44,845 nt of DNA from Acidobacteriota bacterium (GTDB lineage: Bacteria > Acidobacteriota > Terriglobia > Bryobacterales > Bryobacteraceae): NCBI GenBank assembly GCA_018268835.1, contig JAFDVU010000039.1, forward strand, positions 1 to 44,845. Direction: 5' to 3'. Positions within the stretch are counted from its first letter, which is position 1. Every line of letters starts with the position of its first letter. The notes under the pieces are model-generated. The model saw nothing but the letters and a program-made list of their open reading frames with translations, was not told the DNA's origin and did no database searches. A program made the position numbers and the translations under genes. Below, one piece after another: positions 26,082 through 35,100 of this stretch.

Positions 26082-27278
26082 ATGGACCCGATGACGACGC
26101 CGGTGGACGACACGCCGCAGGAAGAGTATTACGCCCGCCTGGCGCGCGAGGTCCAGCCTCGGCTGGAGGCGCTGTCGCGTTGTCGTTCGACGGCGGAGAT
26201 GGAGGCGCACCCGGCCTATCGCGAGATCGCCGGGGTAGTGGAGCGGACGCTGGAGGCGCCGCACGCCGCGGATTTCCGAGGGCGGCAGGCGCCGGCGCTG
26301 CCGCGCTACCGGATGCTGGCGTGGAACATGGAGCGCGGCACGCAGTTCGAGGGACAACTGGAGTCGTTTCGCGAGCATCCTTACCTGAAGACCTGCGACG
26401 TGCTGCTGATCACCGAAGCCGACGCGGGGATGGCGCGATCGGGCAATCGCATGGTGGCGGAGATGCTGGCGCGGGAACTGGGGATGGCGCAGGTATTCGC
26501 GCCGTGCTACATCGCGCTGGGCAAGGGCTCGGGAGTGGAGCGTCACGTGGAGGGCGAGAACACGCTCGGCCTGCACGGCAACGCGATCCTGAGCCGGTAT
26601 CCGTTGAGCGACGTTCGGGCGATCGCGCTCGACAACGGCGTGGACAAGATGGCGCATCGCGAGCAGCGAATCGGGCGGCAGGCGGCGGTGTCGGCGCGGA
26701 TCGATTTTCCGAATCTGGCGGTGCGCGCGGTTTCGGTGCACCTGGACGCGCAGTCTACGCAGCGGCACCGGCGGGAGCAGATGCGCGCCGTGCTGGACGC
26801 GGTGCCGGCCGACCTGCCGGTGATTCTGGGCGGCGACTGGAACACGAGCACGTACGATTCGTCGCACGCCGTCCGCGCGATCCTCGGTTTCTGGCTCAGG
26901 GTGATGATGGGGGTGGACCACGTAATCCGTAACCACTACCTGCATCCGGAGCGGCTGTTCGAGCGCGGATTGTTCCGGTTGCTGGTGGAGCGCGGCTTCG
27001 AGTATGATCGCTCGAACCGCATGGGCGAGCATACCATCTGCTACGACGTGACCGATCCGCGCGCGACCGGGAGCTTGCGCGAGTGGGTGCCGGAGTGGTG
27101 TTTCGCATTCATCCGGTGGGCGCTGAGAAATCACGAGGGGCGCTGCCCGATGAAACTGGACTGGTTCGCCACGCGCGGATTGCGGGTGGAGAATCCGGTG
27201 GTCATCCACGACCTGCGGGAGGGGCGTGCGACGCCGCTGTCCGATCACGACGCCGTGGGTGTGGATGTCGTGGTGTGA
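26082..27278 (+). CDS. Endonuclease/exonuclease/phosphatase (EEP) family hydrolase
   Basis: A 398-residue metal-dependent phosphoesterase without a signal peptide. The EEP landmarks are AWNMERG (metal Asn), LLITEADAGM (metal Glu), SVHLDAQS (catalytic His), GGDWNT (Asp/Asn pair) and the C-terminal LSDHDAVGVDV (Asp-His). The family covers DNA repair nucleases, sphingomyelinases and inositol or lipid phosphatases. The ATG at 26082 is taken as start; an in-frame ATG at 26091 is possible. It overlaps the following lipid kinase by 4 bp (GTGA), so the pair is translationally coupled. A phospholipid or phosphosugar substrate is thus more likely than DNA, but this is inference. Confidence 0.88.
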   Translation: MDPMTTPVDDTPQEEYYARLAREVQPRLEALSRCRSTAEMEAHPAYREIAGVVERTLEAPHAADFRGRQAPALPRYRMLAWNMERGTQFEGQLESFREHPYLKTCDVLLITEADAGMARSGNRMVAEMLARELGMAQVFAPCYIALGKGSGVERHVEGENTLGLHGNAILSRYPLSDVRAIALDNGVDKMAHREQRIGRQAAVSARIDFPNLAVRAVSVHLDAQSTQRHRREQMRAVLDAVPADLPVILGGDWNTSTYDSSHAVRAILGFWLRVMMGVDHVIRNHYLHPERLFERGLFRLLVERGFEYDRSNRMGEHTICYDVTDPRATGSLREWVPEWCFAFIRWALRNHEGRCPMKLDWFATRGLRVENPVVIHDLREGRATPLSDHDAVGVDVVV

Positions 27279-28192
27279 GCGCGGCGGCGATCGTGAATCC
27301 GCGCGCAGGTTCGGGCGGCGCGCGGCGGCGCTGGCCGGAAGCCGCGCGCCTGCTCGCGAAGCGGATTGGCGCGGTGGAAGCGCGGTTCACCGAAGGTCCC
27401 GGTCACGCCAGGGCGCTGGCGCGGGAACTGGCGGATGTGGGGCACGATCCGCTGATCGTCGCCGGCGGCGACGGCACGCTGAATGAGGTGGTGAACGGGA
27501 TCTTGGCTGCGGCCGCTCGCCCGCGGCTGGGGGTGCTTCCGCTGGCGAGCGGAGGCGACTTCGCTCGCGGCATCGGGCTGAAGGATGTGAATGCAGCTGT
27601 AGAGGCGCTGGCCGCGGGTGGCGGGCGGAGCATCGACGCGTTTCGCGCACGGTTCCGCGGTCCTGGCGGTGAGTGGGTGGAGCGGTGCTTCCTCAATACC
27701 GCGAGTTTCGGGCTCGGCGCGATCGCGGCGGCGGGCGTGCTCGGGCGCCGGAGCCTGCTGCCGGGCGGGGCGCGGTACCTGGCGGCGGCGATTCCGGCGC
27801 TGGCGTCCGGCCGCGGTTTCGGCGTGAGTCTGTATGTGGACGATGCGCCGCTCGGCAGATTCGAAATCACCACCGTGGCGGTGGCCAACGGCCAATATCA
27901 GGGCGGCGGAATTCGGATCGCGCCCGAGGCCGCGCTCGATGACGGCTTCGCCGAAGTGACCGTGGTGCAGCGCGTCAGCCTGGCGGAGGTCGCCAGGAAT
28001 CTGCGGATTCTGTATTCGGGCGCGATCTATTCGCATCCGAAAGTGCGCCACTGGCGGGCGGCAAGGGTGCGTGCGGAGGCGGAAGCCGAGGTTCCGGTGG
28101 AACTCGACGGGGAGCCGGTGGGGACGCTGCCGCTTGAGATCGAAGTCATCCCGCTGGCGGTGCGCTGCATCTTTCCGGACCGGCCGGCGTGA
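27275..28192 (+). CDS. Diacylglycerol/lipid kinase of the YegS/DagK family
   Basis: A 305-residue cytosolic enzyme expected to phosphorylate diacylglycerol or a related lipid with ATP. It starts with AAIVNPRAGSG, carries the nucleotide signature GGDGTLNEVVNG and GVLPLASGGDFARGI (in place of the common GTGNDFAR), then NTASFGLGA and ANGQYQGGGIRIAPEA. The start is the GTG at 27275, overlapping the stop of the EEP gene; the frame extends farther upstream only as antisense-type sequence. GSGGDFAR instead of GTxNDFAR is a modest variation. The two enzymes may act in succession on a lipid head group, one removing and one adding phosphate. Confidence 0.92.
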   Translation: MSAAAIVNPRAGSGGARRRWPEAARLLAKRIGAVEARFTEGPGHARALARELADVGHDPLIVAGGDGTLNEVVNGILAAAARPRLGVLPLASGGDFARGIGLKDVNAAVEALAAGGGRSIDAFRARFRGPGGEWVERCFLNTASFGLGAIAAAGVLGRRSLLPGGARYLAAAIPALASGRGFGVSLYVDDAPLGRFEITTVAVANGQYQGGGIRIAPEAALDDGFAEVTVVQRVSLAEVARNLRILYSGAIYSHPKVRHWRAARVRAEAEAEVPVELDGEPVGTLPLEIEVIPLAVRCIFPDRPA

Positions 28193-28398
28193 AGAGCGCG
28201 GCCAGTTTCGGTAATTACAATACGATCAATACCCTATGTCATGGATGACACCTCCGGCTGTATACTAACCCCAAACTAAGCCAGAGGCCCCTTGGGAGTG
28301 AGGACGCTGGCCGAATTTATACGCTGGTCCGACCGCAGGAAGGGAATTCTGCTGTACCGCCTTCGGCGCCCCTCGGAAAACCAGCCTCAGGGGGTAGA
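28193..28398 (+). promoter_or_regulatory. Leader region of the second TonB receptor, with TATACT -10-like box
   Basis: This 206-bp gene-free stretch contains CTGTATACT at 28258-28266, a good -10 sequence, about 132 bases before the ATG. No good -35 matches it at 16-18 bases. The long leader then has mixed sequence without a clear riboswitch fold that I can see. AGGGGG just before the ATG is the ribosome site. Confidence 0.35.
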
Positions 28399-31300
28399 AT
28401 GTCCACGTTCCGACAGACGGCAGCGGTCCTGCTCGTGTTAGCAGGCCCTCTTTTCGCGCAAGAGACGCGCGGCAGAGTTCAAGGCGATGTCAGGGATTCG
28501 AGCGGCGCGGCGATTGCCACCGCCAGCGTCACCCTGGCCAACGACGACACCGGGGTAAGGGCCAACACGGTCACCAATGAAACCGGCCATTATCTCTTCG
28601 ACCTGGTCACGCCGGGTCATTACACAGTCAGCGTGCAGGCTCCCGGATTCCGGGCGTTCGTGCAGAAAAATGTGCTGGTGGAGACCCGCGGCGACGTAAC
28701 CGTCAGCCCGGCCCTGGAGGTCGGCGCGACGCGGGAAACGGTCACGGTGGAAGCCTCGCCGGTGGCCGTGCAGTTCAATACGGCATCGATGTCCAACACG
28801 GTGGATACGAAACTGGCCAACGACCTGCCGGTGGTCAGCCGAAACCCGTTCATGTTCGTCGCGCTCGACCCGGCCGTGGTGGTGCACTCGACCACGCAAC
28901 AGGAACCGTTCCATTTCTGGGCGGGATCGCAGTTCGACGTGGGCGGCCGGACCAACGATAAGAACGACATCATCATGGACGGCACGGCGTCGATGACTGC
29001 GCAGAAGTCGAGCTATACGCCGCCGCTGGACGCGATTCAGCAGGTGAGCGTGCAGCAGAACGCCGTGGACGCGGAGTTCGGGCACAGCGCCGGCGGGGTC
29101 ATCGTCATGGACATGAAGTCCGGCACGAACGACTTTCACGGTACGGCGTACTATGCCGGACGCAATCCGGCGCTAAACGCGATGGCGGACCGCATGACCC
29201 TGACCGACAACCTCACGCGGCAGAACACGTGGGGCGGGACACTGGGATCGCCCATCAAGCGGAACAAGATCTTCAACTTCGTTGCCTACGAAGGGATCCA
29301 CCTGGCGAACCCGTACTCCACCCGGATCGAGACGCTGCCCACGGCGGCGGAGCGCAACGGCGATTTCTCACAGCAGTTGAACACGAAGGGCGGGCTGGAC
29401 ACGATCTACGATCCGTGGACCACGCAGACCAGCGGCAGCACCGTAACCCGGACCCCGTTCCCCGGCAATGTGATTCCGGGTTCCCGGATCGATCCGCTGG
29501 CGAAGCAATTCATGGGCGGGTTGTGGCAGCCGAACAATCCGGGCGACGGAATTACCGGGGCGAATAACTTCAAGGGCCAGCTTTACGATATCTATCCCTA
29601 TTACAACTTCATGGACCGCGTGGACTACAACATCTCGACGAAGGTCCGCTTCTTCGCGCGGTACAACTACCTGCACACCACCGAGACCACATCGGACTAC
29701 ACGGGCAGCAACAGCGTGATGCGGTACTTCCAGGGATCGGCGCGCAACGCGCAGAACGCGGCGGGCGACCTGGTGTGGGCCATCAACCCGACCACGGTGT
29801 TCAACATCCGCACGTCGTACCAGGGGATCAACGATTCGTTCCAGAATACCCCTACGGAGATCGGCGCCAAGGGACTGGCGGGGCTGTGGCCGAATAATCC
29901 CTGGTATCAATCGTACCTGGCCAACCTGCCGCAGATCTATTATCCGAATTTCAATATCACCAGCAGCAGCGGCACGGGCGGCGGGATCTTCTCGAGCAGC
30001 ATCGGTAATTACTGGTACCAGACACCCGAGACTTACACCATCGCGTCGCGGCTTTCCAAAACCATCGGCAACCACTACCTCAAGTTTGGCGGCGAGTTTC
30101 GCCGCGAGATCGTGGACGCGGCTCGCCCCGCGTTCGCCAAGTTCTACTTCCCGGCGGGTCTGACGGCGAATACCTATCTTTCACCCAACACGGCGCTCAG
30201 CGGCAACGGCTGGGCTACGTTCCTGCTCGGCGCCGTCGACAACAGTTCCAACGTGCAGACGATTCCCATCCAGCACCCGCGCATCTCCTATTCGGCGTTC
30301 TTCGTGCAGGACGATTTCAAGATCAACTCGCGTCTGACCCTGAACCTGGGACTGCGCGCGGAGCACAACGGGCCGATGGTCGACACCAGTTACCGCCTGA
30401 CCCAGCAACTGGACCTGACCGCGCCGATTCCGGAGTTGTCTGGCGCCAACGCTCCCGCCATGCCGGCGGCGGTGACCGCTCTGCGTACCGCCGCGCCGAT
30501 CTACAACGGAGCCTGGCAGTTCACCGATTCCAGCCACCCGGGCGTGCTCAATACACCCGCGGTGCTGTGGGAGCCGCGCATCGGCATCGCGCTGAGGATC
30601 AACGACCAGACGGCGATCCGCGCCGGGTACGCGCGCTACGTCACCCCGACGTCGCTAACCGACACGCTCAACATCCTGGGCAGCGTGTATTACGACGGGT
30701 TCAGCGCCTCCACCGACGCCTTCGCGCCGCTGCAGGGGGTGCCGCAGGAGACCTTGTCGAACCCGTATCCGAGCGGCCTGGTGCAGCCCATCGGCAAAGG
30801 TTACGGGACCTATACCAACCTGGGTAACTCGGCCAACTGGTATAACCCGAACTTCCAACCGGAGACGAACGACCGCATCAACTTCAGCCTGCAGCGGCAG
30901 TTGCCGGGCAAGGTGCTGGCCGATGTCACATACTTCATGAACTATGGCCGCAACCTGCCGTACACTTATAACCTGAACCAGGCGGATCCGAACATCGCTT
31001 ACACCAACAAGAACGCTACCACGGCCAAGGTGGCGAATCCGTTCTACAATCTGCTGCCCGCGAATAAGATGCCGGGTACGCTGCGATCGCAATCGCAGGT
31101 TTCCGTTAGTTCGCTGCTGGTGCCGTACCCACAATACGGGGCCTTGAACGAACTGATGCAGAGCGGTGCCGGAGATCACTACCGGGCGCTGCAGGTTTCG
31201 CTGCGGCGGCCCTATTCGAACGGCCTGACCGTGATGATGGGCTTCAACTACAACAACGAAGAAGACCAGGGCTTCTACGACGACATCGCCACCTATTCGC

Positions 31301-31839
31301 GCAACCTGACGTGGATTCCGGCGCAGACCTCGCGCTTCCGCATGACCGGCGCCACAGTTTACGAACTGCCGGTCGGCAAGGGGCGGCACTTCCTCAGCAC
31401 GATGAACCCGATCCTGGACGGCGTCATCGGGGGCTGGGTGGTGAGTGCGCTGTTCACGTACAACACCGGCGTGCCGATCCGGTTGGGCGGGGCGGCGGTC
31501 AACGGCGACCCGGCTCTCTCGAATCCCACCAGCAGCCAGTGGTTCAACACGAGCGCCGTATCCCTGCTCCCTCCGTTTACTCCGCGCACCAATCCGACCC
31601 AGTATAGCGACCTGGTGGGACCGCGCATCGTGAACCTGGACAGCACGATCGGCAAGCAGTTCGCGATCACGGAGCGGATGCGGTTCGAACTGCGGTTCGA
31701 AGTGTATAACACGCTCAACGCGCTGACGCTGGCCGATCCGGTGACGAGCATCACATCGGCGAACTTCGGCCGGGTGATCGACGAACGGACCGGTTTCTAT
31801 GGACGGCAGATCCAGTTCAGCGGGCACTTGACATTCTGA
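28399..31839 (+). CDS. TonB-dependent receptor, Oar-like, with carboxypeptidase-regulatory N-terminal domain
   Basis: A 1146-residue outer-membrane transporter, about 230 residues longer than the one at 670. Signal peptide MSTFRQTAAVLLVLAGPLFAQ; CarboxypepD_reg domain at about 24-110 (GRVQGDVRDSSGAAIATASV, then GHYLFDLVTPGHYTVSV); plug at about 115-270 with DIIMDGTASMT and EFGHSAGGVIVMDMKSGTN; then a long barrel with extensive surface loops rich in Asn, Tyr and Ser, ending IQFSGHLTF. Start supported by AGGGGG 5 bases upstream. It stands alone, with its own promoter region and a strong hairpin after it, and has no SusD. Ligand unknown. Confidence 0.93.
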   Translation: MSTFRQTAAVLLVLAGPLFAQETRGRVQGDVRDSSGAAIATASVTLANDDTGVRANTVTNETGHYLFDLVTPGHYTVSVQAPGFRAFVQKNVLVETRGDVTVSPALEVGATRETVTVEASPVAVQFNTASMSNTVDTKLANDLPVVSRNPFMFVALDPAVVVHSTTQQEPFHFWAGSQFDVGGRTNDKNDIIMDGTASMTAQKSSYTPPLDAIQQVSVQQNAVDAEFGHSAGGVIVMDMKSGTNDFHGTAYYAGRNPALNAMADRMTLTDNLTRQNTWGGTLGSPIKRNKIFNFVAYEGIHLANPYSTRIETLPTAAERNGDFSQQLNTKGGLDTIYDPWTTQTSGSTVTRTPFPGNVIPGSRIDPLAKQFMGGLWQPNNPGDGITGANNFKGQLYDIYPYYNFMDRVDYNISTKVRFFARYNYLHTTETTSDYTGSNSVMRYFQGSARNAQNAAGDLVWAINPTTVFNIRTSYQGINDSFQNTPTEIGAKGLAGLWPNNPWYQSYLANLPQIYYPNFNITSSSGTGGGIFSSSIGNYWYQTPETYTIASRLSKTIGNHYLKFGGEFRREIVDAARPAFAKFYFPAGLTANTYLSPNTALSGNGWATFLLGAVDNSSNVQTIPIQHPRISYSAFFVQDDFKINSRLTLNLGLRAEHNGPMVDTSYRLTQQLDLTAPIPELSGANAPAMPAAVTALRTAAPIYNGAWQFTDSSHPGVLNTPAVLWEPRIGIALRINDQTAIRAGYARYVTPTSLTDTLNILGSVYYDGFSASTDAFAPLQGVPQETLSNPYPSGLVQPIGKGYGTYTNLGNSANWYNPNFQPETNDRINFSLQRQLPGKVLADVTYFMNYGRNLPYTYNLNQADPNIAYTNKNATTAKVANPFYNLLPANKMPGTLRSQSQVSVSSLLVPYPQYGALNELMQSGAGDHYRALQVSLRRPYSNGLTVMMGFNYNNEEDQGFYDDIATYSRNLTWIPAQTSRFRMTGATVYELPVGKGRHFLSTMNPILDGVIGGWVVSALFTYNTGVPIRLGGAAVNGDPALSNPTSSQWFNTSAVSLLPPFTPRTNPTQYSDLVGPRIVNLDSTIGKQFAITERMRFELRFEVYNTLNALTLADPVTSITSANFGRVIDERTGFYGRQIQFSGHLTF

Positions 31840-31846
31840 ACCGCGA

Positions 31847-31892
31847 CGGAGCGCGCCCGCCGCTTGCGCCCGCGGGCGGTCAGCGCGCTCCG
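31847..31892. terminator. Strong hairpin between convergent genes
   Basis: CGGAGCGCG (31847-31855) pairs with CGCGCTCCG (31884-31892), a perfect 9-bp GC-rich stem. Inside it the palindrome CGCCCGCGGGCG (31867-31878) can form a second stem. It begins 8 bases after the TonB receptor stop, and its right arm covers the last codons of the leftward gene. There is no T-tract, so the mechanism would not be a textbook intrinsic terminator. Confidence 0.55.
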
Positions 31893-33304
31893 CCCAGACC
31901 CCAATTCGACGACTGCAGGCGGACGCCGAAGGTGACCGCGCTGACCGTGGAGCGGAAGGGCGGCAACCGTCCTTTCTCGAAGGCGACAAAGAGGGCGGAG
32001 GCCAACTTCGGCGCCGAGACGAACGTCCATTGGGCGCAGTTCTTCATGTAGTGCACCCAGTCGTTTTGCATTTCACCCCGCACGTACATCGTTTGGGTGA
32101 CGGTCAGCGAGAACCGCCCGTCGAAATCGATCCCCGCGTCGCCGCCCAGATAGGCGCGGGTGAACCTGCCGAGCGGGGTCGCCGCAGTTACCGGGTTGCC
32201 TCGCAGGTAGGACCTTCCTTCTTCGAAACCGGCGAAGGGAGAGAGCGTCCGTCCGATCTTCTCGCCGGTGGTGCGGCGGTGCCCGGTGCCTTTCAAGGAC
32301 TTGGGGTCGACCACCGGCCGGTTCGCGATACCCCAGATGGGCCGCACCTCCGCCATCAGCTTTGGCTCAATCAGCTTGAAGTCGCGATCCGAGGTGCTCT
32401 TGGCGGAGAGGATGAGCCGCACCAGGTTGTCGCTGATGCCTCTCCGCCGGTTGCGGGCGTACCAGCGGAGTTCGTATTCGGGACCGGCGACAATCCTGTT
32501 CTGGGACAATGTGTCCTTGCTGATCCGCTGGTTGGAGGCGTGGGCCTCGATGGCCAGCGGTGTGAAGAACGTGACGAAGCTGTCGCCGAGATGGTGGTAG
32601 CTCATCGACCGCACGCGCGGAATCGGCGCGAAAAACAGGTCGCCGGTCGCCCTGGTGGTTCGCGAGCGCGTGGCCACGCCATTCGCGGATGTGTCCTGCA
32701 CCGATGACAGCACAACGCCCGACAGGTCCAACTCTCGCACGAAGCTCTTGGCTGCCGCGGTGGACGGGCCGACGGCCGCCGGCGCCTGCGGACCGGCAAG
32801 ACTGGAGTTCGCGACGGCCTCGGTCAGGTCGGCGGGCAGGGGCGGCGCGCCTGAAGCCGGTGGCGATGCGAACTCGAGTTTGGCGTCGAGGCTGCCGGCC
32901 GGCAGCGGACGGCGCAGTTCCAGGCAGACTTTCAGTTCGCGGGGAGGCGTGAAGACGGCTTCGGGATGCCGCGGATCGGGCGTCCAATCTTCGGCGCCGC
33001 CGCCCATGACCTCGATACGGCCAACCACTGCGATCTTTCGCTCCTCGTCCATGGCCTGGACGCTGAACGGGAAGAGGGGCGCCGGGTCCAGCCGGGAAGC
33101 CGCATCGATCCACTTCCAGATGCTCACCAGGCGGCCCTGGACCGCCGGGGTGAAGTCCGCCGCCTTCTCGATCTTGAAGATGACTGTGACCCGGTCCGCC
33201 CCCGCGCAGCCGGGCACGCTGGTGGCCAGCGAAGTCTTGATGGGTTGCGCCGCCTGAAGACACGCCGCGCAGGCTAATGCCGTCGCAGTCAGGGTACGGT
33301 TCAC
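31880..33304 (-). CDS. Secreted protein of unknown function
   Basis: A 474-residue protein with signal MNRTLTATALACAACLQAAQ. The start is a GTG at 33304 with GAGGTGA 5 bases upstream. Residues about 20-160 look like an all-beta domain; a low-complexity Ala/Pro region at about 150-190 (PASGAPPLPADL, PQAPAAVGPSTAAA) links it to a second beta-rich part with many alternating charged and hydrophobic strands and YELRWYARNRRRG. I recognise no family. The C-terminus (VTFGVRLQSSNW) could be membrane strands, but there is no terminal aromatic. It lies 21 bp behind a 102-residue gene, so the two are probably cotranscribed. Confidence 0.75.
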   Translation of the reverse strand: MNRTLTATALACAACLQAAQPIKTSLATSVPGCAGADRVTVIFKIEKAADFTPAVQGRLVSIWKWIDAASRLDPAPLFPFSVQAMDEERKIAVVGRIEVMGGGAEDWTPDPRHPEAVFTPPRELKVCLELRRPLPAGSLDAKLEFASPPASGAPPLPADLTEAVANSSLAGPQAPAAVGPSTAAAKSFVRELDLSGVVLSSVQDTSANGVATRSRTTRATGDLFFAPIPRVRSMSYHHLGDSFVTFFTPLAIEAHASNQRISKDTLSQNRIVAGPEYELRWYARNRRRGISDNLVRLILSAKSTSDRDFKLIEPKLMAEVRPIWGIANRPVVDPKSLKGTGHRRTTGEKIGRTLSPFAGFEEGRSYLRGNPVTAATPLGRFTRAYLGGDAGIDFDGRFSLTVTQTMYVRGEMQNDWVHYMKNCAQWTFVSAPKLASALFVAFEKGRLPPFRSTVSAVTFGVRLQSSNWGLGGAR

Positions 33305-33325
33305 GAAATCACCTCGTTGCTCCTC

Positions 33326-33634
33326 TCAGCCGAGCGGTTTGGAAGTAGCGTAGGTGTCGAAGATCTGTCCGGCGACGGTGCCTGCCTGCTGATCCAGGCC
33401 CACCGAATCCAGAAACTGGCGCATGACTTGGCTTGCGAGCTCTCGATGATCTTCCTGCAACATCGGCACCAGGGTATCGCGTGCCGAAAAGGCGGCCAGG
33501 TTCTGGTCCGCCGCGAAGAAAAACGCGAGGGTGGCTTTGTCCCAGGTGTTTCCAAGAGCGTTCATTTTGCCCGGTTGCATCTTCTCCAAAGTGGCCCGAT
33601 ATCTGGCAGTGGCGTCTTCCGGCGTAAACTTCAT
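33326..33634 (-). CDS. Small cytosolic protein of unknown function
   Basis: A 102-residue protein without signal peptide or membrane segment. It is mostly predicted helix, with TPEDATARYRATLEKMQPG at the N-terminus and LVPMLQEDHRELASQVMRQFL in the middle. The start ATG at 33634 has an excellent AAGGAG site 6 bases before it, which is the main reason to accept it. The fold is not recognised. It precedes the secreted 474-residue protein by 21 bp. A cytosolic helical partner for a secreted protein is odd; the pair may be only transcriptionally linked. Confidence 0.72.
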   Translation of the reverse strand: MKFTPEDATARYRATLEKMQPGKMNALGNTWDKATLAFFFAADQNLAAFSARDTLVPMLQEDHRELASQVMRQFLDSVGLDQQAGTVAGQIFDTYATSKPLG

Positions 33635-33712
33635 ACGCGGCTCCTTGCGATGGCTTCCACAGTATAAGTGGAATGCCCGGAGGCGGACTGTAGGGAGAAT
33701 TCCGGAAAAACG

Positions 33713-34816
33713 TCAGCGCGGCAGCACGTCTGCGACCCGTTTGCCGGCGTTGGGGACCGCGGCCGCGTAGTCCTCTCCCAGCAGTGCGGCGAGCGTGGCG
33801 GCGACCTGGCTTTGGGTTACGGCTGGAACGTTCGCGCGTTCGCCCTGAGCCGCGGTGTCCGGGCCGAGCATCGCCATCCAGATGTACTTCGAATCGGGGA
33901 TCTTCTCGCCGTGACTCTTCCACTCCACGGGAGCTTCCCCGCGGCCGTGATCGGCGAGGAAGATGAGTGTCGTTGTGCCGCGATACTGAGGCATCGACTG
34001 CACCGTCTTCCACAACTCTTCGATGAACTGGTCAACGCGGCGTGCGGAGCGGAGGTATTCTTCATAGTTGCCGGCGTGTGCCCACTCGTCGGTTTCGCCG
34101 AGCGAAAGGAAGAGCACGCGCGGGCGGTGCAGTTTGACGTACTGCATGGCCGTGTGGAAGGGGAAGGAGTCGAAGGGCTCGTCGTCCCAGATGCGCGTGT
34201 CGGCCTTGACGCGATTGAGGAGTGCGATTTCGGGGGTGACGGGCGGCGCCAGCAGGGGGTCGTAGCCGGCGTTGGCAACAAAGCCGCCGCGCGCGCCGTT
34301 GGCGGCGGAGGCGATCACGTTCCACGCGCCGAAAGCTGCCACCTTGCCGCGGAAGGCGGGTTTGTGGTTGAGCCACTCGAGCACGGTGACGTTCGGGTTG
34401 GGGACGTTCTTGTTGCTGTCGATGCGCGGGTCGGCGAAGCCGCAGAGTGTTTCGCTGTAGCCGGGGTAAGAGAAGTTGTGGCCGTTGGTGACGTAGGCCT
34501 CGGAGTGTCGGTCGCGGTTGCCGTAGATCTGCCCGCCGGCGGCGATTGTGCGCCACAGGAAGGGCATGAGAGCCTCGCGGCGCGCCTGGGGCGTGTCGCG
34601 CCAGTAGGTCTTCTTTAGCGCGTCGGGATCGCCGACGTCGTTCTCCTTGATCATCAGGGCGGCGTCGGCGCCACGGAAGACCTCCTGCCAGCGTAGCCCG
34701 TCGGTCATGACGAGGATGACGTTTTGGGTCTTGCGCGCGGGCTGCGCCAGAGAGGCGAAGGGCAGCGCGGCCACGAGGAGCAGGGCGCGCCGCGACTGGG
34801 AGAATCGGCGGTTCAT
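33713..34816 (-). CDS. Alkaline-phosphatase-superfamily hydrolase, phosphodiesterase/sulfatase-like, secreted
   Basis: A 367-residue exported protein (MNRRFSQSRRALLLVAALPFASLAQ). The metal-binding fold is indicated by VILVMTDGLRWQEVF, by NGHNFSYPGYSET where the nucleophile Ser or Thr is expected, by LGETDEWAHAGNY (Asp and His ligands) and by FLADHGRGE (Asp-His). This pattern is closest to type I phosphodiesterase/nucleotide pyrophosphatase relatives; the Cys of true sulfatases is absent. The role could be release of phosphate from an organic ester. No clear ribosome site precedes the ATG. Just upstream lies a decayed TonB-receptor end on the other strand. Confidence 0.88.
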   Translation of the reverse strand: MNRRFSQSRRALLLVAALPFASLAQPARKTQNVILVMTDGLRWQEVFRGADAALMIKENDVGDPDALKKTYWRDTPQARREALMPFLWRTIAAGGQIYGNRDRHSEAYVTNGHNFSYPGYSETLCGFADPRIDSNKNVPNPNVTVLEWLNHKPAFRGKVAAFGAWNVIASAANGARGGFVANAGYDPLLAPPVTPEIALLNRVKADTRIWDDEPFDSFPFHTAMQYVKLHRPRVLFLSLGETDEWAHAGNYEEYLRSARRVDQFIEELWKTVQSMPQYRGTTTLIFLADHGRGEAPVEWKSHGEKIPDSKYIWMAMLGPDTAAQGERANVPAVTQSQVAATLAALLGEDYAAAVPNAGKRVADVLPR

Positions 34817-34850
34817 GGGTTTTCGCAGTGATGCTGCGAACGAAGTGTAG

Positions 34851-35048
34851 CATTACCAATCGGGCGAAAGCGGCAAAACTACGGCGGCCGGAGTGCGGGC
34901 CACGTACACGAACATCACGGACCGGCTCAACTACAACATCCCCAACCTGAACATCTCCGGCAGCGGATTCGGAAAGATCACCGTGGCGGCGCTGTTGGAC
35001 TTCGGCGGCAACCGGACGGGGCAGATCGCGATACGGCTGGAGTTTTAA
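34851..35048 (+). pseudogene. 3' remnant of a TonB-dependent receptor gene
   Basis: A frame opened by a TAG at 34848-34850 and closed by TAA at 35046-35048 encodes 65 residues with no start codon. It contains RLNYNIPNLNISGSGFGKIT and ends TGQIAIRLEF. The FGKIT segment and the terminal RLEF are hallmarks of the last strands of acidobacterial TonB receptors. The plug, most of the barrel and the signal peptide are gone. It is therefore a truncated paralogue whose 5' part was deleted or replaced by the AlkP-like gene region. Whether it is still transcribed cannot be told. Confidence 0.8.
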
Positions 35049-35100
35049 GCGCTCAAACGGGCTGGACAGCGGGGCGGGCCGGCGGGTCTGTCCTGCTTGC

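Noticed and set aside
28438..29139. Leftward 233-codon frame opposite the second TonB receptor
   Set aside because: Antisense shadow without family features or ribosome site.
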